A stretch of DNA of 64,000 nucleotides from Cohaesibacter sp. (GTDB lineage Bacteria; Pseudomonadota; Alphaproteobacteria; Rhizobiales; Cohaesibacteraceae), in assembly GCA_025210795.1 (NCBI GenBank), contig JAOAQZ010000036.1, forward strand, positions 1 to 64,000, given 5' to 3'. Below are positions 26,320 to 35,219 of the stretch, one piece after another. Position numbers and translations under genes: made by a program. The notes under the pieces were generated by a model that did no database searches, was not told the origin of the DNA, and saw only the letters and a list, made by a program, of their open reading frames with translations. How positions within the stretch are numbered: position 1 is the stretch's first letter; each line of letters starts with the position of its first letter.

Positions 26320-27249
26320 ATGACTGCCAGCCGCGATTTGTTTGAAATGGAAATCTTTGCCCGGATTGTTACCTTGGGCAGCATGACGGGGGCGGGGCAG
26401 GCTTTGGGCATTTCACCAGCTGTTGTCTCCAAGCGCATCAAAAAGCTGGAGCAGCGTCTTGGCACCCGCCTGATGCAGCGCACCACGAGGCAGATTACCC
26501 TGACCGAAGCGGGTCAGGATTATTTCGAGCGGGTGCAGCGCATTCTTGAACAGGTCGAAGAGGCCGAGGCTGCGGTTTCCCAGCGGGCCAAGCAGGTGCG
26601 CGGCACCTTGAAAATTTCGGTTCCCACCTCCTTTGGCCGCATGCATGTGGCCCCCCATCTTGGCCAGTTTCTTGCCGAGAATGAGGATATTTCCATCGAT
26701 CTGCATAGCTCGGACAACTATACCGATCTTGTGGGCGAGGGTTTTGATCTGGCCGTTCGGGTGGGCGATTTGCCCGACTCCTCCCTTGTGGCCCGGCGGC
26801 TTGCTCCCATTCACCGGCTGCTCTGTGCTTCACCTGACTATCTTGCCCGTTATGGCGAGCCGCAAAGTCTTCAGGATCTGCCTGATCATATTTGCCTTGC
26901 AGCCCATAATCAGGATCCGTGGCGGCTGGAAGGGCCGGACGGGACCGAGATTGTCCGTGCCCATGGCCCCTTGCGCACCAACTCTTCTGAGGTCGTGCGC
27001 TCGGCGGTGGTTGCAGGGCTTGGCATTGCGCTGCGCTCGACATGGGATGTGGCGGATGAGCTTCGCGACGGGCGGCTTAAAATTGTGCTTCCCACCTATC
27101 GGGCCTCCAGCCATGTGGGGCTTTATGCGGTTTACCCCTCGCGCCGTTATCTGCCGGCCAAGGTTCGGCTATTTGTCGATTTTCTCGCCCGCCTTTATGG
27201 CACCAATCCCTATTGGGACCGCGGGCTTGAGGCCTTTTTGCCGAACTAG
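26320..27249 (+). CDS. LysR-family transcriptional regulator
   Basis: 309 residues. N-terminal winged helix (FARIVTLGSMTGAGQALGIS, SKRIKKLEQRLGTRLMQRT), then a periplasmic-binding-protein-like effector domain of CrgA/PA2206 style (RGTLKISVPTSFGR, DLAVRVGDLPDSSLVARRL). It is divergent from glcD, so control of the glycolate operon is plausible but not shown. Confidence 0.9.
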   Translation: MTASRDLFEMEIFARIVTLGSMTGAGQALGISPAVVSKRIKKLEQRLGTRLMQRTTRQITLTEAGQDYFERVQRILEQVEEAEAAVSQRAKQVRGTLKISVPTSFGRMHVAPHLGQFLAENEDISIDLHSSDNYTDLVGEGFDLAVRVGDLPDSSLVARRLAPIHRLLCASPDYLARYGEPQSLQDLPDHICLAAHNQDPWRLEGPDGTEIVRAHGPLRTNSSEVVRSAVVAGLGIALRSTWDVADELRDGRLKIVLPTYRASSHVGLYAVYPSRRYLPAKVRLFVDFLARLYGTNPYWDRGLEAFLPN

Positions 27250-27463
27250 AGAGCCTCTTTGTGAGTGACAACAAGACAAATGCCTTAATGCATTTGAGTA
27301 TTAAATTCATATTACATCTATGAAGGCCAGTAACTCTCTGTGCGTCCAAAAGGCTCATAGGCCTTTAATTTATCTTCCCCTATTGTGCAGCTGTCTTGCA
27401 CAATGCTTGAGGGAGCCTTGCTGAGAGACATTTTCTGTCTGCTTTTGAAAGGACCCCCCGGTT

Positions 27464-27940
27464 ATGGACCAGCAGCCGATTCTTTTTCGCCTTGCTTTTC
27501 TTTTTGGCCTTGCTTTGCTTGGCCTGTCATTTTCGCCCGCATCTGCAAGTGCCGAGACCGTGATTGTGAAGATGCTGAGCAATCATCCGGACAATCCGCG
27601 CTCTCGCAATCTGTTTTTGCCGCAAGTCATTCATATCCAGCCCGGTGATGTGGTGCGTTTTGTACCAACGGACCCCAGCCATAATGTGGAGAGCATTGAG
27701 GGGCTGATGCCGGAGGGTAGCGAGAAATTCAAAAGCAAGCTGTCAGTTGAATATGAGCAAACTTTTGATAAAGCTGGCATTTATCCTTACAAATGCACAC
27801 CCCATTATGCCATGGGCATGGTGGGCTTGGTGATTGTGGGCGATGCCAAACCCGATATCGAACTCTTTAAAGCCAAAAAAATGCCCCGCCGCGCTGCCAA
27901 AAAATTCAAGAAAATGCTCAAGCCATTTAAGGAACAATAG
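27464..27940 (+). CDS. Pseudoazurin (blue copper electron carrier)
   Basis: A periplasmic type-1 copper protein passing single electrons between cytochromes and reductases. 158 residues with a signal peptide (FRLAFLFGLALLGLSF, cleavage near ASASA). The copper ligands are all visible: His in PSHNVE, then Cys, His and Met in KCTPHYAMGM with the spacing of pseudoazurin. A basic C-terminal tail (KKMPRRAAKKFKK) may aid docking. A small cytochrome c gene follows 276 bases on. Pseudoazurin often serves nitrite or nitrous-oxide reductase, but neither gene is in this window. Confidence 0.9.
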   Translation: MDQQPILFRLAFLFGLALLGLSFSPASASAETVIVKMLSNHPDNPRSRNLFLPQVIHIQPGDVVRFVPTDPSHNVESIEGLMPEGSEKFKSKLSVEYEQTFDKAGIYPYKCTPHYAMGMVGLVIVGDAKPDIELFKAKKMPRRAAKKFKKMLKPFKEQ

Positions 27941-28216
27941 ACCTCTTTTGGGCAAGGCAAGCTGCCTGTTTGGGCCAGACTTTTGCCCTTTGCCTCACGT
28001 AAGTGCGACAATTTGGCTCGCGCATAGGGCAAGAATTTTGCCGCATTTTGCTGCCAAAAGCAGTATGCACACCATGACCCCATGCAATCACGCCCTGTTC
28101 CTTTTGTCATTCCAAGGGATGGCAAGACTTTGATAGGGGTTTTGGTATAATGGAATGACTAGGCCTTGATCACGGATTTGAAGGCTTATCGGGAAAAATT
28201 GAAAAGGACCAGATAT

Positions 28217-28609
28217 ATGAAACGCTTGGTTGCTGTTGCTGGCATGCTCGTTCTTGCTGCTACCGGTTCCGCTCTTGCTGAAGGCGATGCCGCAAAGGGC
28301 GAAAAAGTCTTTAAAAAGTGCAAAGCTTGCCATCAGGTTGGCGAAAAGGCCAAAAACAAAGTTGGCCCAATCCTCAACAACATTGTTGACCGCGAAATCG
28401 CTACAGTTGAAGGCTTCAAATATTCCAAAGCTTTCAAAGCCAAAAAAGAAGAAGGCGGCTTTGTTTGGAACGAAGAGAACCTTCATGGTTACCTGACCAA
28501 ACCAAAGAAATTCATTCCAAAGAACAAAATGGCTTTTGCTGGTCTGAAAAAAGAAAAAGACCGCAACAATGTTATCGCTTATCTGAAAACTTTCTCAGCT
28601 GCTGAATAA
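28217..28609 (+). CDS. Small periplasmic class I cytochrome c
   Basis: About 130 residues from ATG 28217 (AAGGA 8 bases upstream; the frame is open to 28166). Signal peptide MKRLVAVAGMLVLAATGSALA, then a single haem-binding CKACH and a distal Met in KMAF. The size and KVGPILNNIVDRE segment match cytochrome c2 / c550 proteins of alphaproteobacteria. Following pseudoazurin suggests the two share electron-transfer partners. A GC-rich terminator follows. Confidence 0.92.
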   Translation: MKRLVAVAGMLVLAATGSALAEGDAAKGEKVFKKCKACHQVGEKAKNKVGPILNNIVDREIATVEGFKYSKAFKAKKEEGGFVWNEENLHGYLTKPKKFIPKNKMAFAGLKKEKDRNNVIAYLKTFSAAE

Positions 28610-28653
28610 GCGTTGCGAAAGATCGGTATGCCTTTCAGGCAGACGTGATTTTG

Positions 28654-28687
28654 GCCCCGCCCGGCTTTGCCCGGCGGGGTTTTCTTT
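28654..28687. terminator. Intrinsic terminator after the cytochrome c gene
   Basis: GC-rich stem CCCCGCC/GGCGGGG with a T-rich tail, between the cytochrome gene and the convergent GNAT gene. Confidence 0.85.
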
Positions 28688-28713
28688 GTCTACAAATCAG
28701 ATTTTGAGTATGG

Positions 28714-29283
28714 TTAGACAGACTTGACGGTCAGCCTTGCTCTAAAGGCCTTAAGATCCGGCCACAGATAGGCGCGCTCCCGAAAGGCAATTCGATTATT
28801 GCGAATTTCGACATATTTCGGTCCAGCTTGACCACTTAACTTCTCGTAGAAATGCTCGCCCTTTTTATTTCCGCCCAACACCCATAGACCGAGCGAGCGA
28901 TGCCCCTGGTCCACTAACGCGCAGACCATCTCTGTCATTAAACACTTGCCCAGCCCTTGGCGTTGATGATCCGGATGCACATAGAGGGCGTAGATTTCCG
29001 CATCCACCTTCAAAGGATGATCTGGCTTGTCTTCATTACGCATCGGCCCAGCCAAGCCATAAGCCACCAATCTATCGCCTGAAAAACAGACAAAGGCCAC
29101 AAGGCCTGCTGCCTCATCCCCCAACCAGTTCCGCCAGTGGGGTTCTTCTGTGCCTGCATCAAGATTAGACAGAACATGATCCGGGACGAGCCCTTGATAG
29201 CTTTGGCGCCAACACAAAACCTTGAGTTCAGCTATGCTTCCGGCATCCTTGGGCGTTGCCAAACGCACAGAATAAGCATCCAT
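28714..29283 (-). CDS. GNAT-family N-acetyltransferase
   Basis: About 189 residues from ATG 29283; the frame is open to 29466 but the conserved domain begins at MDAYSVRLATPKDA. The acetyl-CoA site is ALYVHPDHQRQGLGKCLM, a classical GNAT motif A. The substrate is unknown. Convergent with the cytochrome gene. Confidence 0.85.
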   Translation of the reverse strand: MDAYSVRLATPKDAGSIAELKVLCWRQSYQGLVPDHVLSNLDAGTEEPHWRNWLGDEAAGLVAFVCFSGDRLVAYGLAGPMRNEDKPDHPLKVDAEIYALYVHPDHQRQGLGKCLMTEMVCALVDQGHRSLGLWVLGGNKKGEHFYEKLSGQAGPKYVEIRNNRIAFRERAYLWPDLKAFRARLTVKSV

Positions 29284-29832
29284 GATGTTGCCATTCTTCC
29301 GGCCAATCTCAGACCAGACCCTTATAGACCCATTTCTTTGCAGCGCGATATAGCAGGCACCCCAGCCCCATGAGACCGTGTTTGCATTGTACCCGATTTT
29401 TGGAAAATCACCCGAATGAGGAACAGCTGGGGTCCACAAAGCCCCAGCCATCCCGGCCTCCCCCATTGTTAGGATGCCTCAGAGCACGGTTCCCCATGCG
29501 CTGCCCGTAAAACTGTCAAGTTGTTTCATTCTCCGTTCTCGCGGTGTAATACGCAAGCCCTTTTCATCAAAATATGTGAAACATTGATCGAATGTTTAAA
29601 GTCTGCCTTATTTTTTTCGACGCCACAATAGAAGTGGACAATTAATTTTACCAATTTTTGATTATTTGTTTTTGAATTGGATCTGATAAAATGCTTTATA
29701 CGGATGAGCACTCGCTTTTGAAAAATGGACAAGTGAGCAAACCACTCGCAAATTATGGGGATTGGCAAAAAAATCCAACCCCAAGCGATAGAGACGACAC
29801 GGTAAACCACGGCAAATGGATCGGATTTTCTG
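29284..29832. other. AT-rich intergenic region upstream of the FadR-type regulator
   Basis: About 550 bases, AT-rich especially at 29560-29760. No gene was recognised. It holds the promoters of the - strand GNAT and + strand regulator genes; no clear operator was identified. Confidence 0.4.
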
Positions 29833-30750
29833 ATGATTTTCAAAGCTATAAGCCAGAACAGAACTTCTGATGCTGTTGTTGACCAGATCGAACGTCTCAT
29901 TCTGGAAGGGGTTTTGCGCTCTGGCGACAGGCTACCTGCTGAACGTGAATTGGCTAATAAACTTGACGTCTCTCGCCCTGTGTTGCGCACAGCTCTGAAA
30001 GATCTGGAAGACCGCAATCTCATCCACACCCGCCATGGCGGCGGCACTTTTGTTGCCAATGTTGTGGGAACGGTCTTTTCTGATGAGGTATTTGAGCTGA
30101 TCCGTCGCCACCCCAAAGCCCATAGCGATTATTTCGAATTCCGCCGCGACCTGGAAGGTATTACGGCCGAACATGCTGCCCGCCGCGCCACTGATGCTGA
30201 CAAATTGATTTTGACGCGAATCATGGAAGTGATGCGCGACCATCATGCGCTGGGCAATATCCAAAAAGAGAGCGAGGCAGATTTTGAATTTCATCAGGCC
30301 ATTGTGGAAGCCAGCCACAATATGCTGATGCTGCATACCCTGCGCTCCTGCTACAAATTGCTGGCCGAGGGCCTCTTTTATTCGCGGATCCGTCTTTATG
30401 AATGGCCTGGCGTGCAGGATGCCCTGCTTGCCCAGCATGAGCGGCTCTATCAGGCCATTATGGATGGCAAGCCGGATGAAGCGCGTGAAGCGGCCCGCTA
30501 TCATATGGATTATGTCGAGCAGACCCTCAACAAGACCAATCAGGCGGGGGTTTGGGAAGAAATTTCGCGCATGCGGCTCTCTCAACTCTCCGACCGCAAT
30601 GATAGTAGCAGTGGCAAACGCCGCAAAAAAGCCGATGCAAAGGCGGGCGACTCAAACGGAGCAGAGAGCATCACGCCAGCCCCTGCGATGGGCGATAGCC
30701 CTACCGCTGCCAAGGAAGCCCCAGCGGGCAATCCTGACCAAAGCCCATGA
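29833..30750 (+). CDS. GntR/FadR-family regulator, probable lut operon regulator
   Basis: 305 residues. Residues about 10-75 form the GntR winged helix (RLILEGVLRSGDRLPAERELA, SRPVLRTALKDLEDR). The FCD (FadR C-terminal) domain follows (FRRDLEGITAEHAARRAT, FHQAIVEASHN, HERLYQAIMDGKPDEAREAA), carrying the metal-binding His pattern of this class. The last 60 residues are a low-complexity Ala/Pro/Ser tail. It directly precedes lutA, and regulators of this family control lactate or glycolate oxidation in other bacteria, so it probably senses lactate or a relative. Confidence 0.88.
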   Translation: MIFKAISQNRTSDAVVDQIERLILEGVLRSGDRLPAERELANKLDVSRPVLRTALKDLEDRNLIHTRHGGGTFVANVVGTVFSDEVFELIRRHPKAHSDYFEFRRDLEGITAEHAARRATDADKLILTRIMEVMRDHHALGNIQKESEADFEFHQAIVEASHNMLMLHTLRSCYKLLAEGLFYSRIRLYEWPGVQDALLAQHERLYQAIMDGKPDEAREAARYHMDYVEQTLNKTNQAGVWEEISRMRLSQLSDRNDSSSGKRRKKADAKAGDSNGAESITPAPAMGDSPTAAKEAPAGNPDQSP

Positions 30751-30852
30751 GATCTAGCGCTCTGCCCTTGCTCCTTTAAGATGTAAGAGAACCAGCGCAA
30801 AACCTATCAAACGACACCCAAGTGACCGAATAGCTTTAAGTGACCCACGATT

Positions 30853-31665
30853 ATGGACCAAACAGAACTTGATTTTGGCCTTGCAGCCGACCAGAGAAAC
30901 AGCGTGACCGGAAAAAGTGTCGGTCTCTTTGTGACATGCCTTGTCGATTTGTTTCGCCCCACTGTCGGCTTTGCCGCGGTAAAACTGCTCGAAGAGGCAG
31001 GTTTTCATCTTGAAGTGCCTGAAGCCCAGACCTGTTGCGGCCAGCCGGCCTATAATTCGGGCGACAAGGAAGATGCCCGCGCGCTTGCCCGCCAAGTGAT
31101 CAAGGCGTTTGAGGGTTATGATTATATCGTCGCCCCGTCCGGCTCTTGCTCGGCGATGATTGCCAAACATTACCCTTCCCTGCTTGCCGATGACCCCAAC
31201 TGGGCCCACCGCGCAGAGCTGGTTGCAGGCAAAACCCACGAGCTGGTCAGCTTCCTTTATGATGTTGCGGGCATTCGCGATATCGCCTCAAGCTTTAAAG
31301 GCTCTGTCACCTATCATGACAGCTGCTCCGGATTGCGCGAGATGAAGGTGAAAGACCAGCCGCGTGCCTTGCTCGGCAGTGTTGACGGGCTTGAGATCAA
31401 GGAAATGAAAGATCCTGATGTCTGCTGCGGCTTTGGCGGGACTTTCTGCGTTAAATATCCTGATATTTCCGATGCCATTGTGGGCAAGAAGACCAAAACC
31501 ATCACCGATTCTGGCGCAGGCACCTTGCTTGCGGGGGATCTGGGCTGCCTGATGAATATGTCCGGCAAGCTCAAGCGCGAAGGCTCGGCGGTGGAAGTGC
31601 GCCATGTGGCGGAAGTGCTGGCCGATATGGCCGATGGCCCGGCCATTGGCGAGAAACAGAGATAG
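30853..31665 (+). CDS. lutA: L-lactate oxidation protein LutA
   Basis: 270 residues. The LutABC complex oxidises L-lactate to pyruvate without a classical dehydrogenase. It carries two CCG (cysteine-rich) domains: ETCCGQPAYNSGD-like (here QTCCGQPAYNSGD) and DVCCGFGGTFCVKY, which bind iron-sulfur clusters in this family. First gene of the lutABC operon, with lutB 15 bases on. Confidence 0.92.
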   Translation: MDQTELDFGLAADQRNSVTGKSVGLFVTCLVDLFRPTVGFAAVKLLEEAGFHLEVPEAQTCCGQPAYNSGDKEDARALARQVIKAFEGYDYIVAPSGSCSAMIAKHYPSLLADDPNWAHRAELVAGKTHELVSFLYDVAGIRDIASSFKGSVTYHDSCSGLREMKVKDQPRALLGSVDGLEIKEMKDPDVCCGFGGTFCVKYPDISDAIVGKKTKTITDSGAGTLLAGDLGCLMNMSGKLKREGSAVEVRHVAEVLADMADGPAIGEKQR

Positions 31666-31680
31666 GGAGGAGATCGGACC

Positions 31681-33114
31681 ATGAAGATTACCTCACCCAC
31701 TTTTAAGGATAATGCCAGCGGCGCGCTGAAAGATGCGACCCTGCAGCGGGCGCTTAAAAATGTCGAAAAAGGCTTTATCGGCAAACGCGCTGCCGCTGTT
31801 GAGGCCCTGCCCGAATTTGAAGATTTGCGCGATCGTGGCCGCGCTATCAAGAACCATACATTGAAGCATCTTGATCTGTATCTTGAAGAATATGAAAGCA
31901 AGGTCACAGCATCGGGCGGCCATGTGCACTGGGCCGAGACGGCCGAGGATGCCTGCCAGATCGTCAAACAGATTTGCGACGCGGTCGATGCCAAGACGGT
32001 GACCAAAGGCAAGAGCATGATCTCGGAAGAGATGGGGCTGAATGCCTTTCTTGAAAAAGATGGCACGCGAGTGGTCGAGACCGATCTTGGGGAATATATC
32101 ATCCAGCTAAGGGGTGAGCATCCAAGCCACATCATTGCGCCTGCAGTTCACGTCACCAAAGATCAGGTTGAGGATGATTTTCGCCGCGTCCATACCCATC
32201 TCGACAAGGATCGCAATCTGGAAGAGGCCACAACCTTGCTGGGTGAAGCCCGCGAGGTGCTGCGGCAGGAATATTTTGCAGCCGATGTCGGCATTACTGG
32301 TGCCAATTTCCTCATTGCCGAGAGCGGTTCGTCCATCATTGTCACCAATGAGGGCAACGGCGATCTGACCCAGACCTTGTCGCGAGTGCATATTGTGCTG
32401 GCCTCTATTGAGAAGGTGGTGCCCACGCTCAATGATGCCAGTCAGCTTTTACGCCTGCTTGCCCGCTCAGCAACGGGTCAGGAAATGAGTGTCTATACCA
32501 CCCTCTCCACCGGTGCGCGGCGCGAAGAGGATCCCGATGGGCCAGAGCAATATCACGTCATTTTGCTCGATAATGGCCGCTCTTCAATGCTGGGTAGCGA
32601 GTTTGAAGAAATGCTGCGCTGTATCCGTTGTGGTGCCTGCATGAATCACTGTCCGGTTTATCATGCCGTTGGCGGCCATGCCTATGGTTGGGTCTATCCC
32701 GGCCCTATGGGTTCGGTCCTCACCCCGTCCCTTATCGGGGTGGACCAGTCAGGCCATTTGCCCAATGCGTCGACTTTCTGCGGTCGCTGCGAGAGCGTCT
32801 GTCCGATGAAAATTCCGCTACCCAAAATGATGCGCCATTGGCGCGAGCAGGAATATGAGCGCCATCTCAACCCCGCCACCCAGCGCTGGGGGCTTAAAGG
32901 ATGGGCTTTCCTTGCCACGCGACCCAAACTGTATCACTGGGTGATGAAGCTGAGCATGGCCGCGATGAAGCATCTGGCCCCCAAAACGTCCCTGATGCAA
33001 AAGCTGCCGATGACCGGAGCCTGGACCAAGCATCGCGAACTGGCAGCCCCACAAGGCAAGACCTTTCAGGATTTATGGGCGCAAGAGAAGAAAAAGAAAG
33101 GACGCGCGGCATGA
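31681..33114 (+). CDS. lutB: L-lactate oxidation iron-sulfur protein LutB
   Basis: 477 residues. The N-terminal two thirds are an LUD-type domain (GLNAFLEKDGTRVVETDLGE, VGITGANFLIAESGSS). The C-terminal part has two [4Fe-4S] motifs (CIRCGACMNHCP and CGRCESVCP). GGAGGAG precedes the ATG. Its stop overlaps the lutC start (33111-33114), showing coupling. Confidence 0.94.
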   Translation: MKITSPTFKDNASGALKDATLQRALKNVEKGFIGKRAAAVEALPEFEDLRDRGRAIKNHTLKHLDLYLEEYESKVTASGGHVHWAETAEDACQIVKQICDAVDAKTVTKGKSMISEEMGLNAFLEKDGTRVVETDLGEYIIQLRGEHPSHIIAPAVHVTKDQVEDDFRRVHTHLDKDRNLEEATTLLGEAREVLRQEYFAADVGITGANFLIAESGSSIIVTNEGNGDLTQTLSRVHIVLASIEKVVPTLNDASQLLRLLARSATGQEMSVYTTLSTGARREEDPDGPEQYHVILLDNGRSSMLGSEFEEMLRCIRCGACMNHCPVYHAVGGHAYGWVYPGPMGSVLTPSLIGVDQSGHLPNASTFCGRCESVCPMKIPLPKMMRHWREQEYERHLNPATQRWGLKGWAFLATRPKLYHWVMKLSMAAMKHLAPKTSLMQKLPMTGAWTKHRELAAPQGKTFQDLWAQEKKKKGRAA

Positions 33115-33791
33115 GCACCAATCCAGTCAAAGCTGCCATTTTGGGCAAAATCCGCCAGTCGCTAAAAACCACCGGCGACCGTTCGATCGAGCGCGAGGAA
33201 GTAGAACTGCGCCTTGCCACCAAAGAGCGAGGCATTATGCCCAAGCGCGGCAAAGTGGATGCGGAAGCGCGTGTTTCCCTTTTTCTTCATTATAACCAAG
33301 CGGTGGCCTCTACCACTGATCGCATTGCAGATTATGACGCCTTGCCTGAGGCTATCTCGGACTATTTGCGCGGTCGCAACTTGCCTCAGCGCCTGCGGAT
33401 GGGTCAGGACAAGCGTCTGATCGCTGCCTCTTGGGATAAGGTTCCCAGCCTTGAAACCTCTATTGGCCCATCTGACGGGAGCGATCTGGTTGGCTTGTCT
33501 CATGCTCTGGGAGGGGTTGCAGAAACCGGCACTGCCATTTTCACCTCCGGTCGGGACAATCCCACCACGCTTAACTTCCTGCCCGAGACCCATATCATTG
33601 TGGTTGATGCGAAGGATATTGCCTCGGATTATGAAAGCGTACTTGATCGCCTGCGCAATGACGTGGGTGATGCGCAGATGCCGCGGGTTGTGAATATGAT
33701 TACCGGCCCCTCGCGCTCTGGTGATATTGAGCAGACCATTCTGCTCGGAGCCCATGGGCCCAAATTTGTCCACGTTATTGTTGTGGGTTAA
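33111..33791 (+). CDS. lutC: L-lactate oxidation protein LutC
   Basis: 226 residues of the LUD family. The ATG at 33111 overlaps the lutB stop; the frame is open far upstream but that part lies inside lutB. Typical segments are GLSHALGGVAETGTAIFTSG and, near the C-terminus, TGPSRSGDIEQTILLGAHGP. Last gene of the lutABC operon; a terminator lies 135 bases on. Confidence 0.93.
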   Translation: MSTNPVKAAILGKIRQSLKTTGDRSIEREEVELRLATKERGIMPKRGKVDAEARVSLFLHYNQAVASTTDRIADYDALPEAISDYLRGRNLPQRLRMGQDKRLIAASWDKVPSLETSIGPSDGSDLVGLSHALGGVAETGTAIFTSGRDNPTTLNFLPETHIIVVDAKDIASDYESVLDRLRNDVGDAQMPRVVNMITGPSRSGDIEQTILLGAHGPKFVHVIVVG

Positions 33792-33925
33792 GGATTTGGT
33801 CAAGGCGGGAGCAGAGGCGATTCGCATAGCTTCACGCCAGAACAGTTATTGATCGTGGGCTGACCGCAGTTGTCGGGCAAGCCATAAACCAGCATCCCAA
33901 GACTATAAATGCCCACTTTCAAGAG

Positions 33926-33959
33926 AAGCCATGATGCGTCATTGCATCATGGCTTTTTC
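33926..33959 (+). terminator. Intrinsic terminator of the lut operon
   Basis: Perfect 12-bp stem (33926-33937 with 33944-33955) followed by TTTTT. Confidence 0.92.
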
Positions 33960-34080
33960 TTACCTCTCATTATGCTGGCTATATGCCTCTTCCCCTTTAA
34001 GCTGCTTGACGGCGCTGTCACATGGCTGCACACTTCCTGTGCGACAAAAGTGATGAGGATGCGCCGGGAGGGTTGAATAT

Positions 34081-34917
34081 ATGCCTGATACCAGTATGAA
34101 TTTTATGGATTTTCTGGAAGGCATCTATGGCCGGTCCGCAAAGGAAGATATTGCCAGCCTGACCGGAATGTCAGCAGACGATTTGCAAAAAGCCGCGCAG
34201 GCCTTCACTCCCGCCTTTTTGCAAGGGCTTATGTCTGCGCGCAGAGCCTCAGGCCTGATGGGGCAGGCCGCATCCCAAAGCAGTGGCATGGGCATGCCCT
34301 CTTTTGCGTCCTTCTGGCCCGATGAGATGAAAGATGCGATGCAGAGCCTGATGGAGCAGAGCACGGAAGCGGCCCGCAAAATGCGCAAAGCGTCCTCTGA
34401 AGGCGCTGATGCGTCTTATCCGTTTAACCTGTTTGCCGAACAAAAGGACGCGATGGACCAGCTTTATACCAGCTTTATGGGCAAGAGCATGCAGGATCAA
34501 CTATGCGAGCAAACCGCTCAGGCAACGGGCATTCCGGCAGCGCAGCTCAAGGCTCTTTATCCGGTCCTTACCACCTATGGCCTGATCCCACTCATCCCCC
34601 CTGCGCTTGATGATCCTGCTGGCTGGGTTGATTATCTTGGCGATATGGGACGGCGCAATATGAAGCAGGCAAGCCGCGAGCTTGAAGCCATGCCCAGCCC
34701 GGTTTCTGCCGCCTTTGAAGGCTTGCTCGCTGGCCTCTATCCCAAAAGCCAAGCGAGTCCTGAACCTGAACTGAGTGAAGAAGAGCAGGCTGCACAAAAA
34801 ATGGCCGAGCTAAAAGACGCGACCCTTGAAATGCAGACCAATTATATCAAGGGTCTTAATAGCCTGTTTGAGAGCTATCAGGCCGGTTTTGATAAGGGTG
34901 AAGACGGGAAATCCTGA
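34081..34917 (+). CDS. Hypothetical protein, DUF937-like N-terminal segment
   Basis: 278 residues, soluble, acidic, rich in Met, Ala and Gln. The N-terminus (EDIASLTGMSADDLQKAAQA, then FTPAFLQGLM) loosely resembles the DUF937 repeat, a guess from memory. Several helical stretches follow, and the C-terminus (ELSEEEQAAQKMAELKDATL) is strongly charged and probably coiled coil. No signal peptide. The start has GGGAGGG near 34068. Not otherwise recognised; stands alone between the lut terminator and the DUF1127 locus. Confidence 0.6.
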   Translation: MPDTSMNFMDFLEGIYGRSAKEDIASLTGMSADDLQKAAQAFTPAFLQGLMSARRASGLMGQAASQSSGMGMPSFASFWPDEMKDAMQSLMEQSTEAARKMRKASSEGADASYPFNLFAEQKDAMDQLYTSFMGKSMQDQLCEQTAQATGIPAAQLKALYPVLTTYGLIPLIPPALDDPAGWVDYLGDMGRRNMKQASRELEAMPSPVSAAFEGLLAGLYPKSQASPEPELSEEEQAAQKMAELKDATLEMQTNYIKGLNSLFESYQAGFDKGEDGKS

Positions 34918-35219
34918 CCCCATTCCCGTCCTTCAGGCCATCCGGTTTGGGCCTCACGAGCGTGGGCTGATGCCCGGCGCGTACAGCCGTGCTGACCCGC
35001 CTTTAGCAGACTAACTCACCCTCTTGATAACAGCTGGCCCAGAACAAAAAAGACCCGCCGGGCTAGGGCGGGTCAAGGGATGGGAACCAAATTCAAGTTC
35101 CCGGCTGCTTAGCTTCAATGCGCTGGTCTTGGAGACAATCCAGGCTGCGAGTCGGAGACATCTCATACCAAGACCATCGCGGGTGGAGCCTTGCCCCATG
35201 CCGGGCTGCTACACTGGCA
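34918..35219 (-). ncRNA. Structured 3' region or small RNA downstream of the DUF1127 gene
   Basis: On the - strand, between the DUF1127 stop and an intrinsic terminator ending near 35043, two nested stems are visible: an outer one pairing 35200-35205 with 35100-35105, and an inner 9-bp perfect one pairing 35168-35176 with 35124-35132. TGTCTCC occurs twice in the inner loop. No + strand gene fits. In Rhodobacter a DUF1127 gene (ccaF1) is cotranscribed with the downstream CcsR small RNAs; this layout is similar, but no CcsR sequence motif was found, so homology is not claimed. The real RNA is likely 35043-35219; the bases 34918-35042 beyond the terminator are plain intergenic. Confidence 0.4.
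35045..35074 (-). terminator. Intrinsic terminator, - strand
   Basis: Perfect 8-bp GC stem (35067-35074 with 35052-35059), with the T-run on the - strand (A-run at 35045-35051). It ends transcription coming from the DUF1127 gene. Confidence 0.9.

Noticed and set aside
32901..33110. Upstream extension of the lutC frame into lutB
   Set aside because: The 4-base overlap start at 33111 matches the LutC N-terminus; the upstream part is in an alternate frame of lutB.
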